From contig NW_015961961.1 in assembly GCF_000497045.1 (NCBI RefSeq), positions 434,001 to 498,000 on the forward strand: a DNA stretch of 64,000 nucleotides, in the 5' to 3' direction. Of this stretch, positions 1 to 9,982 are shown one piece after another (the first letter of the stretch is position 1; every line of letters starts with the position of its first letter). Position numbers and translations under genes: made by a program. The notes under the pieces were generated by a model that saw only the letters and a program-made list of their open reading frames with translations, was not told where the DNA came from and searched no databases. This DNA comes from Kalmanozyma brasiliensis GHG001. Lineage: Eukaryota > Basidiomycota > Ustilaginomycetes > Ustilaginales.

Positions 1-895
1 CCTTGTGAGACCCTTAAGCTAGCTCTTCCACATGCTCATTGCTCGGCAATCTCTCACTTCTTGTTTGGGCATGCTTCATCGTGCCATCATGTGATGGCCT
101 CGTGGCATCGCAAAGCACATCCTGAGTCGGAGCGTGACTCTTTCATCGAATCCTTCTTACGACATCGTGCCACCGAGGTCAGCCCTTCAGCCCTTCGCTT
201 GCGGTGCATCGCTCGGCTATCTCGTCATATAGCAGCTCCTTTTCCGAACCAGCACACTGCTATGAGCGATCGCTAGGTCGGTCTCGTACCTGACGGAGGA
301 TCACCGCAAGCGAGTCTACTAGTAGTGGTTCCTGCAGCACACATGTCATCCCAGACATGCTCCGAGGGTCAGTCTCGCTCGGTCGATGTTCGCCGACGCC
401 GACGATCAGACCTCCTTGCCAAGAGCCGCAGCCAGAACTTAGTCGGTCCATGCTAAGGCTCGCGCGTTGTTTCAATGTCAAAGCGTCTCAGCCAGCTGCC
501 TTAAACCCCCTCTTCGGCAATCTTGATGACGACCGAATACGAAGAACAATAGAGCACCTCCTCGGACGAGAGATCTCCGAAACAGAGTTTGCCGAGCCGA
601 CCGATGGCCATGAGACTTCGGTGAATTTGCAGCCAAGTAAGGGTTCTCGCTTGCTTGCTCGTGTTGTTCTCGAAGACCCTTCTTAGCCTTGTTGGACCGC
701 GGGGCTCCCATGGGTGCATCCTTGTCCTTCGGCGGCCCCTGCTTGTCCATCTCCCCACCCGCGAAGCCTTGCGTGTCGACGTGGGCGACGCTCAGGCCTT
801 GGAAGAGCTCGTGCATCCTTCTTAATACCCATCGCACTCTAACTTCCCTTCCTTTCATCCATCTCCTCCCACGACAGTGAGCTCTCAAATCCGAT
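1..895. other. Upstream region without a supported gene
   Basis: Only short overlapping open frames are present, none with a recognisable domain, signal peptide or splice pattern. A minus-strand frame across 478-999 runs into the GH51 gene and has no family features. The last ~100 bases before 896 are the GH51 leader; no TATA box is evident there. Confidence 0.5.
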
Positions 896-2617
896 ATGGC
901 TGGTGTCAACCCGTACGCTGCGGGCTCGGACTCGCCCGCCTCGCTGCGAAAGGACAGCTTCCAGCACCCGGCGCAGCTCACCAGCGAGCTCCTCCGCATT
1001 CATCCACACTCGCTCACCCACCCGCGAACCACGCCCTTGATCAGCGACAAACTCTACTCTGGCTTCGTCGAGCACCTCGGCCGCGGGATCTACGGTGGAA
1101 TTGTTGATGACCCCAAGAGGCCCAGTCCAGCGTCCATCCTCGAGAAGCAAGACAAGGGCGATGATCGCACCAAGGGTCGTTTGGCGTGGCGCAAGGATGT
1201 CGCCAAGATCCTCTCCAGCGATGGCGAGCTCGAGATGCCCATCCTTCGCTGGCCGGGTGGTAACTTTGTTTCAAATTACCATTGGCAAGATGGCATCGGA
1301 CCCATCTCGCAACGGCCGAAGCGAGTCGAGCTGGCTTGGCTGTCGACCGAGACGAACCACTTTGGTACGGACGAGTTCATCGACTACTGCCGCGAACTCA
1401 AGGTGGAGCCCTACTTCTGCATCAACATGGGGACAGGAACGTACGAGGAGGCGCTCGCGTGGCTCGAATACTGCAACGGTACCGGTGACACCTACTGGGC
1501 CAACCTTCGACGCAAGAACACGGGTCGTGACGAGCCGCACAACGTCAAACTCTGGGGCCTTGGCAACGAGATGCACGGTCCGTGGCAAGTCGGTTTTCTC
1601 AATGCCACCGACTACACCAAGATGGCCAAACGGTGGGCGCACGGTATGAAGCTCGTCGATCCATCCATCAAGCTCGTCTCGTGCGGCAACCAGGGCAATT
1701 CGGAATGGGATCGTGAGGTTCTCAACGGTCTCATCGGCGTAGTCGACTACCACTCGATCCATCTCTACTCGATGCTGGGTCACGAACACTACAGCACGCT
1801 CTCCGGGTTTGAGTATGAGAAAAACGTCTTTGGCCCTGCCGCGGCGGAGAGAGGGATTGAGATCTGCGCCTCGCTCATCGACCTGGCCAAGATCGACAAG
1901 GCGTCTTCGTTGCTGGACTGGAACAATCGCGATCAGAAGGTTGCCGCGCGCGACATCAAGATCTGCTACGACGAGTGGAACGTTTGGGACGAAGTGAAAG
2001 CGCCTGGATCTCAAGGGCTGGAACAGGCCTACGACTACACGGATATGATCGGCGTCGTTGCATGGCTCAACATCCTCGTTCGCAAATCGAAGGATGTCGG
2101 CATCGCATGCATCGCACAGAGCGTCAACGTCATTTCGCCCCTCATGACCAGTTCCGATGGTCTGCTGTTTCAGACTACCTATTGGCCCCTCCGTCTGTTT
2201 GCGCGGTACATGAAGAACGGTCGACTGCTCAATCTCGGTTTCACCCCCGACGCCTACGAGGGCCCGACGTACCCAGAGTGGATCCAACACCTCTCCAAAC
2301 CGGCATACGTGGATTGCGTCGCCGTGCTCGTCCAGGACCAAGGCGGCAAGAAGGCCAGCATCCGACTCAGCGTACTCAACAGACACCCGACGGCAGACTG
2401 GAACGGCGAGATTCACTTCGACGGTTTCAGGATCGACAACGTCGAATCGCACGTGCTGTACCACGACGATCTGTTGGCCAAGAACACCTTCGAGCAACCC
2501 AACGTCGTCGTTCCCCAGGTCACAAAGTTCAGCGGCAAGGAGTGGACAAAGCAAGCTCCGCAGCCCGTACGAAAGCACTCGTGGTCCTTCTTCATCTTTG
2601 ACGGCACTGTTCTGTAG
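896..2617 (+). CDS. Intracellular GH51 alpha-L-arabinofuranosidase
   Basis: A 573-residue protein with the GH51 core: WPGGNF near residues 119-124, the acid/base motif GLGNEMHG with Glu225, and the nucleophile motif YDEWNVW with Glu360. GH51 enzymes release terminal arabinofuranosyl groups from arabinan and arabinoxylan oligomers by a retaining mechanism. There is no signal peptide, so the enzyme is likely intracellular and acts on imported oligosaccharides; this also matches the secretion-free bacterial-type GH51 branch. Length fits the family (about 500-570). The start ATG at 896 gives a 50-60 residue N-terminal lead before the barrel. No intron is needed. It complements the secreted GH62 and GH10 enzymes at 49-58 kb. 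The long antisense frame is a codon-bias shadow. Confidence 0.93.
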   Translation: MAGVNPYAAGSDSPASLRKDSFQHPAQLTSELLRIHPHSLTHPRTTPLISDKLYSGFVEHLGRGIYGGIVDDPKRPSPASILEKQDKGDDRTKGRLAWRKDVAKILSSDGELEMPILRWPGGNFVSNYHWQDGIGPISQRPKRVELAWLSTETNHFGTDEFIDYCRELKVEPYFCINMGTGTYEEALAWLEYCNGTGDTYWANLRRKNTGRDEPHNVKLWGLGNEMHGPWQVGFLNATDYTKMAKRWAHGMKLVDPSIKLVSCGNQGNSEWDREVLNGLIGVVDYHSIHLYSMLGHEHYSTLSGFEYEKNVFGPAAAERGIEICASLIDLAKIDKASSLLDWNNRDQKVAARDIKICYDEWNVWDEVKAPGSQGLEQAYDYTDMIGVVAWLNILVRKSKDVGIACIAQSVNVISPLMTSSDGLLFQTTYWPLRLFARYMKNGRLLNLGFTPDAYEGPTYPEWIQHLSKPAYVDCVAVLVQDQGGKKASIRLSVLNRHPTADWNGEIHFDGFRIDNVESHVLYHDDLLAKNTFEQPNVVVPQVTKFSGKEWTKQAPQPVRKHSWSFFIFDGTVL

Positions 2618-2726
2618 CACCGGCACGGTCACCCAATCTCAGTCACACTGCAAAGAAGCACTAGAAGCAATTAAAATACGAAATGACAGTGCGAGTCGAG
2701 ACGATCGACTCATCTATGAACCATGA

Positions 2727-5700
2727 TCAGCCGGCGAGACCATCGCGTTCGAGCACCTGCCCGATCACACCCAGCACGTCTCTGCAGCCTGGCGCGGCAA
2801 ACATGTCCTGCGGTTCGTCGATGGCGTGGTCGAGCACGGCGTCCAACAATCGTCTCAACTGGGCGCAAAGCACGCCGATCCTCGCATTGGCGCGCAACCT
2901 CACCCAGTTCTCCTCCTTATCTCCGCCGCCGGTCTGGTTCGTCCCAATCCCGATGCCGCCTGCAAAATGATTGATCTTGAGCTTGCCACCGAACAGCAGT
3001 AGGCCGAAGAGGGGCACCTCGGTGGCATCGCGCAGGTAGACCTTCGAGTCCGTTGCGGCGCCCGTCGAGCTCTTGGCAAAACTGGTGAGGTACGACGAAT
3101 CAAACCCTTTGCAGCTGAAGAGCGTCGAGGAGGGATGCAAGAAGACTCGACCGTTGCGGTCAAAGTAGCGCACCTGACGCGCTTCCGCCTCGCGCTGCAC
3201 CGTTCCGCTCGACGACTGGTCAAACTTAGCGGAAGGCAGATCGATGCGCACCACCGAAGGCCACAGCCCTGCCATGACGATCGATCGTAGGATTCCCGTG
3301 TGGTGCGCGTTCCGGTCGTACTCCGAGTCGTCGTAGATGCCAAACGGACTGTAGTGGTTGGCGACGAAGCCCATCTCTTGCAGATGCGATAGCAGGTCCA
3401 GTCGGTTCGTCTGGATATCCCTCAGCGTCGATTGCGAGATAAAGTGGCTCTCGCACCAATTTCGGATCTCGCCGTTGGGTGTACGATCGGCGCGCATCGT
3501 CTGCCACTGCTCAAAGGCGGCTGCGTCGGCCAGGAGGTCGCTTTTGCAACCGGCGATGGCAAAGCTGGCTCGTGCCTTGCTCACCTCGTCCCGCTTCTCG
3601 AAGGGGGCCGAAAACAGCGGCTTGCACGACATGATGCTCGCCACGGTCAGCATGGGCCCCAAGCAGCCAAAGATGGTGCCCATAATCAACAGCTTGGCTA
3701 GTCGCAAATCCAACGGCAGCTGCGCCAGGTGCTTACCCAACGACGTCAATCTGCTCTTGTATCCTCTGTCGGCTCGGAGCGCCCCGGCCTCGATGAGGTT
3801 GCTCAGCGCCGCATCCATCGACGCCAGACTCGGCGGATCCAACGCCTTGTTCAGGTACTCCTTCACATCCTCGTCCTCGCGCATCGACTTGACTTCCAGG
3901 AAAAGCGACTCCAGCGGCACGCGTCGCATCTCGGGCGTCTGCTGCGCCGCCATCTTCTTTTCGTCGACGAACCGCGTGTAGAGGCGGAAGCACTCTCCGG
4001 CGCGAACACGACCCGCACGTCCACGTCGCTGCTTGCATGCAGCGCGAGAGGCCCAGCATTCGACCAGCCGCGTGAGGCCGCTTTCCGGCTCAAAGCGCGT
4101 TTCCTTGACCCGACCCGTGTCGACGACGTATGAGACATCCGGGATCGTGATCGACGTCTCGGCGACGTTGGTGGACACGACGATCTTGCGGTGACCCGAT
4201 CGGACGGGTTGGAACACGCGTCGCTGCTCGTCCGGCGACAGGTTGGCATGCAGCGGTAGGAGGTCCACCTTGCTCTGCCCACGCAACGTTGTCGAGATCG
4301 CATCGATCGCTTGTCGAATCTCGCCGACACCGGGACAGAAGACCAGGATGGCACCTCCGACGCTGGCGTCTGCGGCCCCACTGAGCTCCTCGTTCTCGGC
4401 CCTTTCCACTACGTAGCGCACCACGGCGCCGATCAGCTCGTAGCTGATCCGACCTCCCGAACGCGACACGCTCTCGACCGCACGCATCGTCTCGTCGTCC
4501 ACCTTCTGCGCCTGCAGGTGGGTGCGCAGCTGACCCATCTCCTCCTCGATCTGCTTCCCACCACGTGCGCCGTATCGGAACTCGTTGCCCGAAGGCTGAA
4601 ATCCGCTATCACGCACAATGTCCTCCAGATAGTAGTCCTCCACAGGGAAGGTGCGGCCTGGAATCGAAATGCACGGTGCTCGACCAAAGTAGCTCGCAAA
4701 CGTCTCCTGGTTGATCGTGGCACTCATCAGCACGACCTTGATTTGGTGGTTGCGCTTGAGGAGCTCGCGCAGTTCGAGCAGGAGAAAGTCGGAATCGACG
4801 TTGCGTTCGTGGACTTCGTCGACGACGACGTGCGAGATGCCCTTAAGATCGGCATCTCCGCCGGCGCCGAGTCGTCGCAGCAGCACACCAGTCGTGGTGA
4901 AGAGCAACCTGCATTCCCGAGAAGCGCGACGCTCACCACGGATGGCGTAGCCGACCAAGCTTCCAGAGGCTACGGGCTTCTTCTTGCCATCCAGGTCTTC
5001 GCCTCGTTCGACGGCGACCCGCGATGCGACACCGATGGCGCTGACGCGCCGCGGCTGGGTGACGACGATGTTGCACTCGCTGCCGCTGCCCGCCTCGATC
5101 GCTTGATCCAGAATGAACTGTGGCACCTGCGTCGTCTTTCCGCATCCCGTCTCACCAGCGATGATCACCACGCGGTTGGTGCGGATGAGCTCGAGGATTT
5201 CGCCAGCAGCAGATGCGGCAGGCAACGAGTTGCGGATGCTCGCCATCTTGGAGAAGCTCGGCGAGGAGTGCAGCTGCTGTTGCTGGCGTTGAAGGTGAGC
5301 GTCGACCTGAGCATCGCGACGAAGCGGTCGGCCTCCTCCGGCTCGGCGCTTGTGGGTGGTGTTGCGGTGACCGGTGGGCGTCGCAGCGCGAGACGGGTCG
5401 GGTGTCCCCTCGACGCTGGGGTTGTGCTCGGTGGCGACGAGGTGCTGCATCACGCTATTGAGCAGAGGTGGGTCGTCGACCACTTTAGACCATGTGCTTT
5501 CGAGCTCCTCTACGATGCTCAACAGCACCCCTCCGTCGCCCACCTCGATGGCGTCGAACCAGTCTGGCCGCTTGTTTTCTCCTTCAAAGGCACGAAGCAG
5601 GTGCTGCGTGAGTGCGAGCTTGAGATACGACGGCAACGTCTTTGATACCACGCAGAAGGCCGGTATTGCCATAGCGTCCGCCTTTTCGCGAGCCAACGGA

Positions 5701-7385
5701 TAGAGTGCGTACGGATGCGAAGAGATGCGCAGACGGACATCCTCCTTGCCACCCACGGAGGTGCCTGGTCCAGCGATGGTGATGTCGTAGTCGTGCGGTC
5801 CGAGTCGTTCGTGATCTGAAGGAACGACGACGCGGTCCTCGCCCAGAACCGCTTCGACGGCCATGCGTTCGTCCGCGCGCTTCGACTCGATCTCCTCCTT
5901 GTCCTCGTCGTGGATCTCGACAGGAAAGGAGAGGACAGCATCGAGAATGGCGTTCGATGTCCATGGGTCCTCGGTCTGTTCGGCTGCATCCCAGCCGGCC
6001 ATCTGTCGCAGCAGCATCTCTAACGCCAAGCCTTCTCTTGCCGCCCTTGGCAGGTCGACCGATTGCGATCGCTCTGCGGCCGCAATGCGTTTAAAGACCG
6101 CTTGGACCGTCTTCCTAGGGAAACCAGCCTGGTTGGAGAGCTTGTCGATCGCCCAGCCGAGAGCGAGCGCGTCGCCGCCGGCACCCGCCTTGGAAGCGGT
6201 AATGAAGCTTTCCGAAGACGTGCTGGGCTTGAATCTGGTCGGCAGGTCCTCTTCGGGGGTGTAGAGCATGAGATACTCGAGTGCGGCTTCGCGATCAGCC
6301 AGCGTCGCAGCAGATGCAAGCATAGGATCGGTGAGCGACGATGCACCAGAGGAAGAAGGGTTGGCGAGGGCGGTGCGTGCCGATGTGAGCCAGGAGATAG
6401 CGCTTCTCGCATGTCCACGTCGAAAGCCGTACGATGTGAGCTCCTTCTCGAGGGCGGCCGCGTCGACCTTGGGCGTTGAACTTCCAGCTTCAGGGTCCTG
6501 ATCCTCTTCGATCAGATCGAGCGGCGCAGTGCTGGCAGAGGGAAAGATGCTCATGGCGCGACGAATGGTGGCCTCGATCTTTTCTCGCAAGGCGCTAGCA
6601 AGTCGGACCTCTTTGGCCTCTTGCCATGCTTTGCTGAGTGGCTTGCCGACACCGTTAAGCTTTCCGTTGACGATGCCGACCTCGCCTCTGTTGGCGGCAT
6701 CGGCAGCTGCCTGCCTGTCTGACTCCTTCTTGGCCTTTTCTGCTTCTCGTTTGGCGGCGGCTTCGAAAGGGTCGTTCTCCCACATCCAATCCTGATGACT
6801 TGGTGCGGTCTTCTTGTAGGCTTCCATCTTGACCCAGTATTCTCTCGGCCCCGGTGGAAGCGCGAGGTTGAGTGAGAGGTGGTTGAAGATGCGAAAGAGG
6901 GCGTAGGTTGCGCCCCAGTGCTTGGCCTCGAGACTGGACTGGCATTCGAGTCGGAGTCCAGGTTCTTTTGGCTCGAAGATGACTGTGAATGGGTTGGAAG
7001 CATCTTTCTTGTTGACTTTCTTGAGCGTGACGGCACAGCTGTAACCTTCTTTGTGTCTGCGTGGCTCGACGATGGGCTTCTCCCAACCTGGCAGCTTGTT
7101 GACTCGTTCGTAGAGCATGTTGAGCGGCGTCTTGCTCCCGGGTGGGAAGAGCATCTCTCGCTGTGACGGGCCGGCAGTACCTGCCGATGGCGCCGAAGAG
7201 GGACCTCCTGATGCGTTGTCGGGTGCCGCATCTTTGGTCTTCTGTGCTTGAAGCTCCTTGCCGGCTTTGGTGTAGGAGGGAGGTGGTTTGGGACCTCCAC
7301 CTTTGACCCAGTCTGGGAGGGGCGATGCCTTGGACGAGGTGGTGCCGCTCGACTTGATGGCTGGGTTCTTCTTCCTGGGGGCCAT
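2727..7385 (-). CDS. DExH-box RNA helicase, DHX29/DHX57-like
   Basis: A 1552-residue protein on one exon. The first ~700 residues are a low-complexity and helical extension with an RWD/UBA-like part, as in the DHX29/DHX57/YLR419W group. The helicase core follows: Walker A GETGCGKT at about 744-751, DEVH at about 856-859, a SAT motif (LMSATIN), and motif VI QRRGRAGR near 1118. The C-terminal third matches the HA2 and OB-fold region of DEAH/RHA helicases. Members unwind or remodel RNA using NTP, and DHX29 acts on the small ribosomal subunit during scanning; whether this protein does so is inference. DEVH rather than DEAH is typical of the subgroup. It is convergent with GH51 (stop codons 109 bp apart). 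Confidence 0.9.
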   Translation of the reverse strand: MAPRKKNPAIKSSGTTSSKASPLPDWVKGGGPKPPPSYTKAGKELQAQKTKDAAPDNASGGPSSAPSAGTAGPSQREMLFPPGSKTPLNMLYERVNKLPGWEKPIVEPRRHKEGYSCAVTLKKVNKKDASNPFTVIFEPKEPGLRLECQSSLEAKHWGATYALFRIFNHLSLNLALPPGPREYWVKMEAYKKTAPSHQDWMWENDPFEAAAKREAEKAKKESDRQAAADAANRGEVGIVNGKLNGVGKPLSKAWQEAKEVRLASALREKIEATIRRAMSIFPSASTAPLDLIEEDQDPEAGSSTPKVDAAALEKELTSYGFRRGHARSAISWLTSARTALANPSSSGASSLTDPMLASAATLADREAALEYLMLYTPEEDLPTRFKPSTSSESFITASKAGAGGDALALGWAIDKLSNQAGFPRKTVQAVFKRIAAAERSQSVDLPRAAREGLALEMLLRQMAGWDAAEQTEDPWTSNAILDAVLSFPVEIHDEDKEEIESKRADERMAVEAVLGEDRVVVPSDHERLGPHDYDITIAGPGTSVGGKEDVRLRISSHPYALYPLAREKADAMAIPAFCVVSKTLPSYLKLALTQHLLRAFEGENKRPDWFDAIEVGDGGVLLSIVEELESTWSKVVDDPPLLNSVMQHLVATEHNPSVEGTPDPSRAATPTGHRNTTHKRRAGGGRPLRRDAQVDAHLQRQQQQLHSSPSFSKMASIRNSLPAASAAGEILELIRTNRVVIIAGETGCGKTTQVPQFILDQAIEAGSGSECNIVVTQPRRVSAIGVASRVAVERGEDLDGKKKPVASGSLVGYAIRGERRASRECRLLFTTTGVLLRRLGAGGDADLKGISHVVVDEVHERNVDSDFLLLELRELLKRNHQIKVVLMSATINQETFASYFGRAPCISIPGRTFPVEDYYLEDIVRDSGFQPSGNEFRYGARGGKQIEEEMGQLRTHLQAQKVDDETMRAVESVSRSGGRISYELIGAVVRYVVERAENEELSGAADASVGGAILVFCPGVGEIRQAIDAISTTLRGQSKVDLLPLHANLSPDEQRRVFQPVRSGHRKIVVSTNVAETSITIPDVSYVVDTGRVKETRFEPESGLTRLVECWASRAACKQRRGRAGRVRAGECFRLYTRFVDEKKMAAQQTPEMRRVPLESLFLEVKSMREDEDVKEYLNKALDPPSLASMDAALSNLIEAGALRADRGYKSRLTSLGKHLAQLPLDLRLAKLLIMGTIFGCLGPMLTVASIMSCKPLFSAPFEKRDEVSKARASFAIAGCKSDLLADAAAFEQWQTMRADRTPNGEIRNWCESHFISQSTLRDIQTNRLDLLSHLQEMGFVANHYSPFGIYDDSEYDRNAHHTGILRSIVMAGLWPSVVRIDLPSAKFDQSSSGTVQREAEARQVRYFDRNGRVFLHPSSTLFSCKGFDSSYLTSFAKSSTGAATDSKVYLRDATEVPLFGLLLFGGKLKINHFAGGIGIGTNQTGGGDKEENWVRLRANARIGVLCAQLRRLLDAVLDHAIDEPQDMFAAPGCRDVLGVIGQVLERDGLAG

Positions 7386-8114
7386 CTCGCGACGTCCTTG
7401 GGTCGCCTCGACCAGATCCGAGGAAGAGCGTGAGTCGAGAGGATGGTGGACAGATTCGTCGTCGTTTGCTGCGCCATTTCAATTCTTCTCGCACACCTCG
7501 AAAAAATCCAACTCGGAATTCGGATCGTCATCGACGCACCATCAGCCTCAGACGATCGTCATATGCTCTGTCACTTGACACTTGACGAGTGTCTTTCACA
7601 TCTTGCAGCAGACTAAGACCGAACGCTTGAACGGACAGGATCGTCTAGAAGTCGTCACGATCATAGAAGTAAGGACAAAGCGACCTATTGGCGCCACCTT
7701 GACCAGGTCCAATATTTTTGTGGACGCGACCGCGCGGTAACTTTGCTCCACAAAGTAACACACCTGAAGCGGTATCCAGCGGTCACCACATGATCCAAGC
7801 ACTGCGTAATGCCTTTGTACGGGGTACGAGTGCTGAGCTGCAGGCCAACTTCTGACAATGGACGGTGACAAGTTGGCTCGTTTCGGGTTGGTCGCTGCCA
7901 TGTTTCAGAATGCTACTCTATCTCGGTCAAGGCAAGGTGCGATGCTGGTCAAAAGACGTATTCAGAGTGCAATTAAATGAAGCCTATCACGGCCGCTTGT
8001 TGTTGACTGAACGCTCATCCTTGCTCCGCCACACCGCTCTGCCAAAGCAGCAATGACTTTGTTGGTCGTTACGCGTGACTGAAAGGGACTTGGATTTCAA
8101 TCGCACCCTCGAAG
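7386..8114. other. Intergenic, helicase promoter side
   Basis: This stretch lies upstream of the helicase start and downstream of the homocysteine methyltransferase stop. Short frames here have no recognisable features. No TATA box close to 7385, tRNA or repeat was seen. Confidence 0.5.
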
Positions 8115-9464
8115 CTAACTCGAGCGGCACTGGCAGAGGGCGCGAATCTCGTCTGTGCCACTCTTGCAGCAACCACCTACAAAGACGCCCCTCCAGACAT
8201 CTGGCAGGTTGGCATCGCTTGCCGAGGTGATGCTTTTGGCCAGCTTCATCAAATTTGATGCCCACGACGCTGCCGAATTATCGCCGCCCAGGTCACCTGC
8301 ATTGGACGGTGTAAGCCAGATCTTTCGCACAGCGTCGTACACGAGTCCTCCGTCTGGATAGAGGAAGAGCAGTGGCTTGTGCAGTCCCGCCGCGTTCCTT
8401 CTGCTTTCGAGATTCATTCCGCCTTGGCTAGCGGGCCGATTGAGTGTCGCGAGCGAGGCCGACATGCGATGTGTTAGCTTGGGCAGCAGGTAGGGCTTGG
8501 TGCAGTTGATGCCGATGCCGCTGATGGGCCAAAGCGAATCCTGACCTTGCACCTGTGTATCGGTGACGATCTGAACTAGCCAGTTCATCTCCTCTTGTAC
8601 AGCTCCTTCCTCGTCGGCTGCGTCGTCGTCGTCGTCCGCATCGTCCTCCTGGCTCATGTCAATATCGCCTTGCTGATCGACAGCAGAGCTGAGCTTGAGA
8701 GGGGGCCAAGGCAGACGTCGGTCATCTGGAAAAGCCATGCTGATGTACACCGGCTTCCTGTCCAATGACCTGCCCTGCTGTTGGTGCGCTCTCGCAATGT
8801 TCTCCAATGCCATTCGGAAGGCGAGCGCCTCGTCGGCTCGCGGCACCGTCTCGAGCGCCAAAACTCCGACGTCCTGCCAGCTGGGCTGCGCGATGAACGC
8901 CTCAATACGTCTCTGGTGAAAAGCGGCCATCTGCTCGAGCGAAGGCTGCTGCTCTCGTTGTGGGTCGGACTCGGGGAGGAAGGTAGGTCGATAGTCGCCA
9001 GTGTACTCTGCTCCGTTGCTGAGCATGGCGCCGTAAGGACCCAAGCTGAGGCTGATGATGGGTTGCGGTGTTGAGGTTGATGCTGCCGCGCTGCCATCAT
9101 TGTAAGAGTGGACTGCTTGACACGCCAAGTCGACCGCCTTTGACATGAGATGAGACGCGGAAGGCTGATCGTAATTGGCCCTTGCAAAGGACTCGAGCGA
9201 GGCTTGATAGGTGGCAGTGCCGATGATACCTGCGCCAGCTTGTAGATAGTGGAGATGCGCATCAAAGATGCCCTTTTGTCCTTTCCCGTTGCTCACATCC
9301 GGCTCTTTTTCGTCGAGCAACCGTGCGCTCCACAGCGGACCTTTGGAGAGATCAAAGTTGAGGCCATCCTCGAGGTAGGTGGCCAGTCCACCGTCCAAGA
9401 TGCCGATGCGAGATGAGTCGAGGAGCGCTTCGAGGGCGCCATGATCGATGGGAGCGGCGGTCAT
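8115..9464 (-). CDS. Homocysteine S-methyltransferase
   Basis: A 449-residue protein of the Pfam S-methyl_trans (Mht1/Sam4) family. These enzymes move a methyl group from S-methylmethionine or S-adenosylmethionine to homocysteine, making methionine. Evidence is the N-terminal LDGGLATYLE, the GIGINCTKP motif with the first zinc-binding Cys, and GGCCKSG close to the C-terminus with the Cys pair that completes the zinc site. An acidic low-complexity insert (Asp-rich, before EEGAVQEE) makes it longer than yeast Mht1 (about 325 residues). The reading frame is open 33 codons further upstream from a non-conserved ATG at 9563; the ATG at 9464 starts just before the conserved region and is preferred. 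Probably cytosolic. Confidence 0.88.
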   Translation of the reverse strand: MTAAPIDHGALEALLDSSRIGILDGGLATYLEDGLNFDLSKGPLWSARLLDEKEPDVSNGKGQKGIFDAHLHYLQAGAGIIGTATYQASLESFARANYDQPSASHLMSKAVDLACQAVHSYNDGSAAASTSTPQPIISLSLGPYGAMLSNGAEYTGDYRPTFLPESDPQREQQPSLEQMAAFHQRRIEAFIAQPSWQDVGVLALETVPRADEALAFRMALENIARAHQQQGRSLDRKPVYISMAFPDDRRLPWPPLKLSSAVDQQGDIDMSQEDDADDDDDAADEEGAVQEEMNWLVQIVTDTQVQGQDSLWPISGIGINCTKPYLLPKLTHRMSASLATLNRPASQGGMNLESRRNAAGLHKPLLFLYPDGGLVYDAVRKIWLTPSNAGDLGGDNSAASWASNLMKLAKSITSASDANLPDVWRGVFVGGCCKSGTDEIRALCQCRSS

Positions 9465-9982
9465 TGTACAATTCGTCACTGCGCTGGTGTCGAGATGGTG
9501 ATCAAGTAGGAAGAAAGGCTCGCACAGACAAATTTCTTCCTCCGCACGAGGATCAGCCGCCAATTCTTCCGCGCTATCTTATCGCTAATAAGCCAGCATT
9601 GACCAATGCAAATGACGATCTCACATCTCAAAACAAATGCACGGGGCACGGTCGAGAGTGTTCCGAACGAGAATTAAAGCTCAACTCTGCTCATTCGCCA
9701 CTGTTTGCCGTCGTTCCTCCTCAACTGTCCCGTCTGTCTGTTCTACCGTGCCGTCGGCAACTCTCATCTGCATGCACGCCGTCGACCCTTCCACGAGGCC
9801 CGCATCTTCCTCTCTCTGTTCCACTGGATACGCGAGATTAGAGGTCCAGTCCTCCAATCAGACGACTGGGCCACTCCAAGCAAGCTCCTCCTGGAGCTGC
9901 CTCCGTTCCTCCCCTTCCTTCCACCACCTCGACACATCGTTCCCGTCGAGACGGCCAACACAGACGGCAACGATCGCCCAAC
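9465..9982. other. Divergent intergenic region
   Basis: Shared upstream region of the divergent homocysteine methyltransferase and paraoxonase-like genes. Pyrimidine-rich stretches occur shortly before 9983, as in many fungal leaders. No clear TATA box or repeat was seen. Confidence 0.5.

Noticed and set aside
478..999. 173-codon minus-strand frame before GH51
   Set aside because: Overlaps the GH51 start, no family, no promoter or splice evidence.
1271..2632. 453-codon open frame antisense to GH51
   Set aside because: It mirrors the GH51 frame; strong third-position GC bias removes stops on the opposite strand. No domain in the translation.
4311..5645. 444-codon open frame antisense to the helicase
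   Set aside because: Same codon-bias effect; the minus-strand frame has clear helicase motifs.
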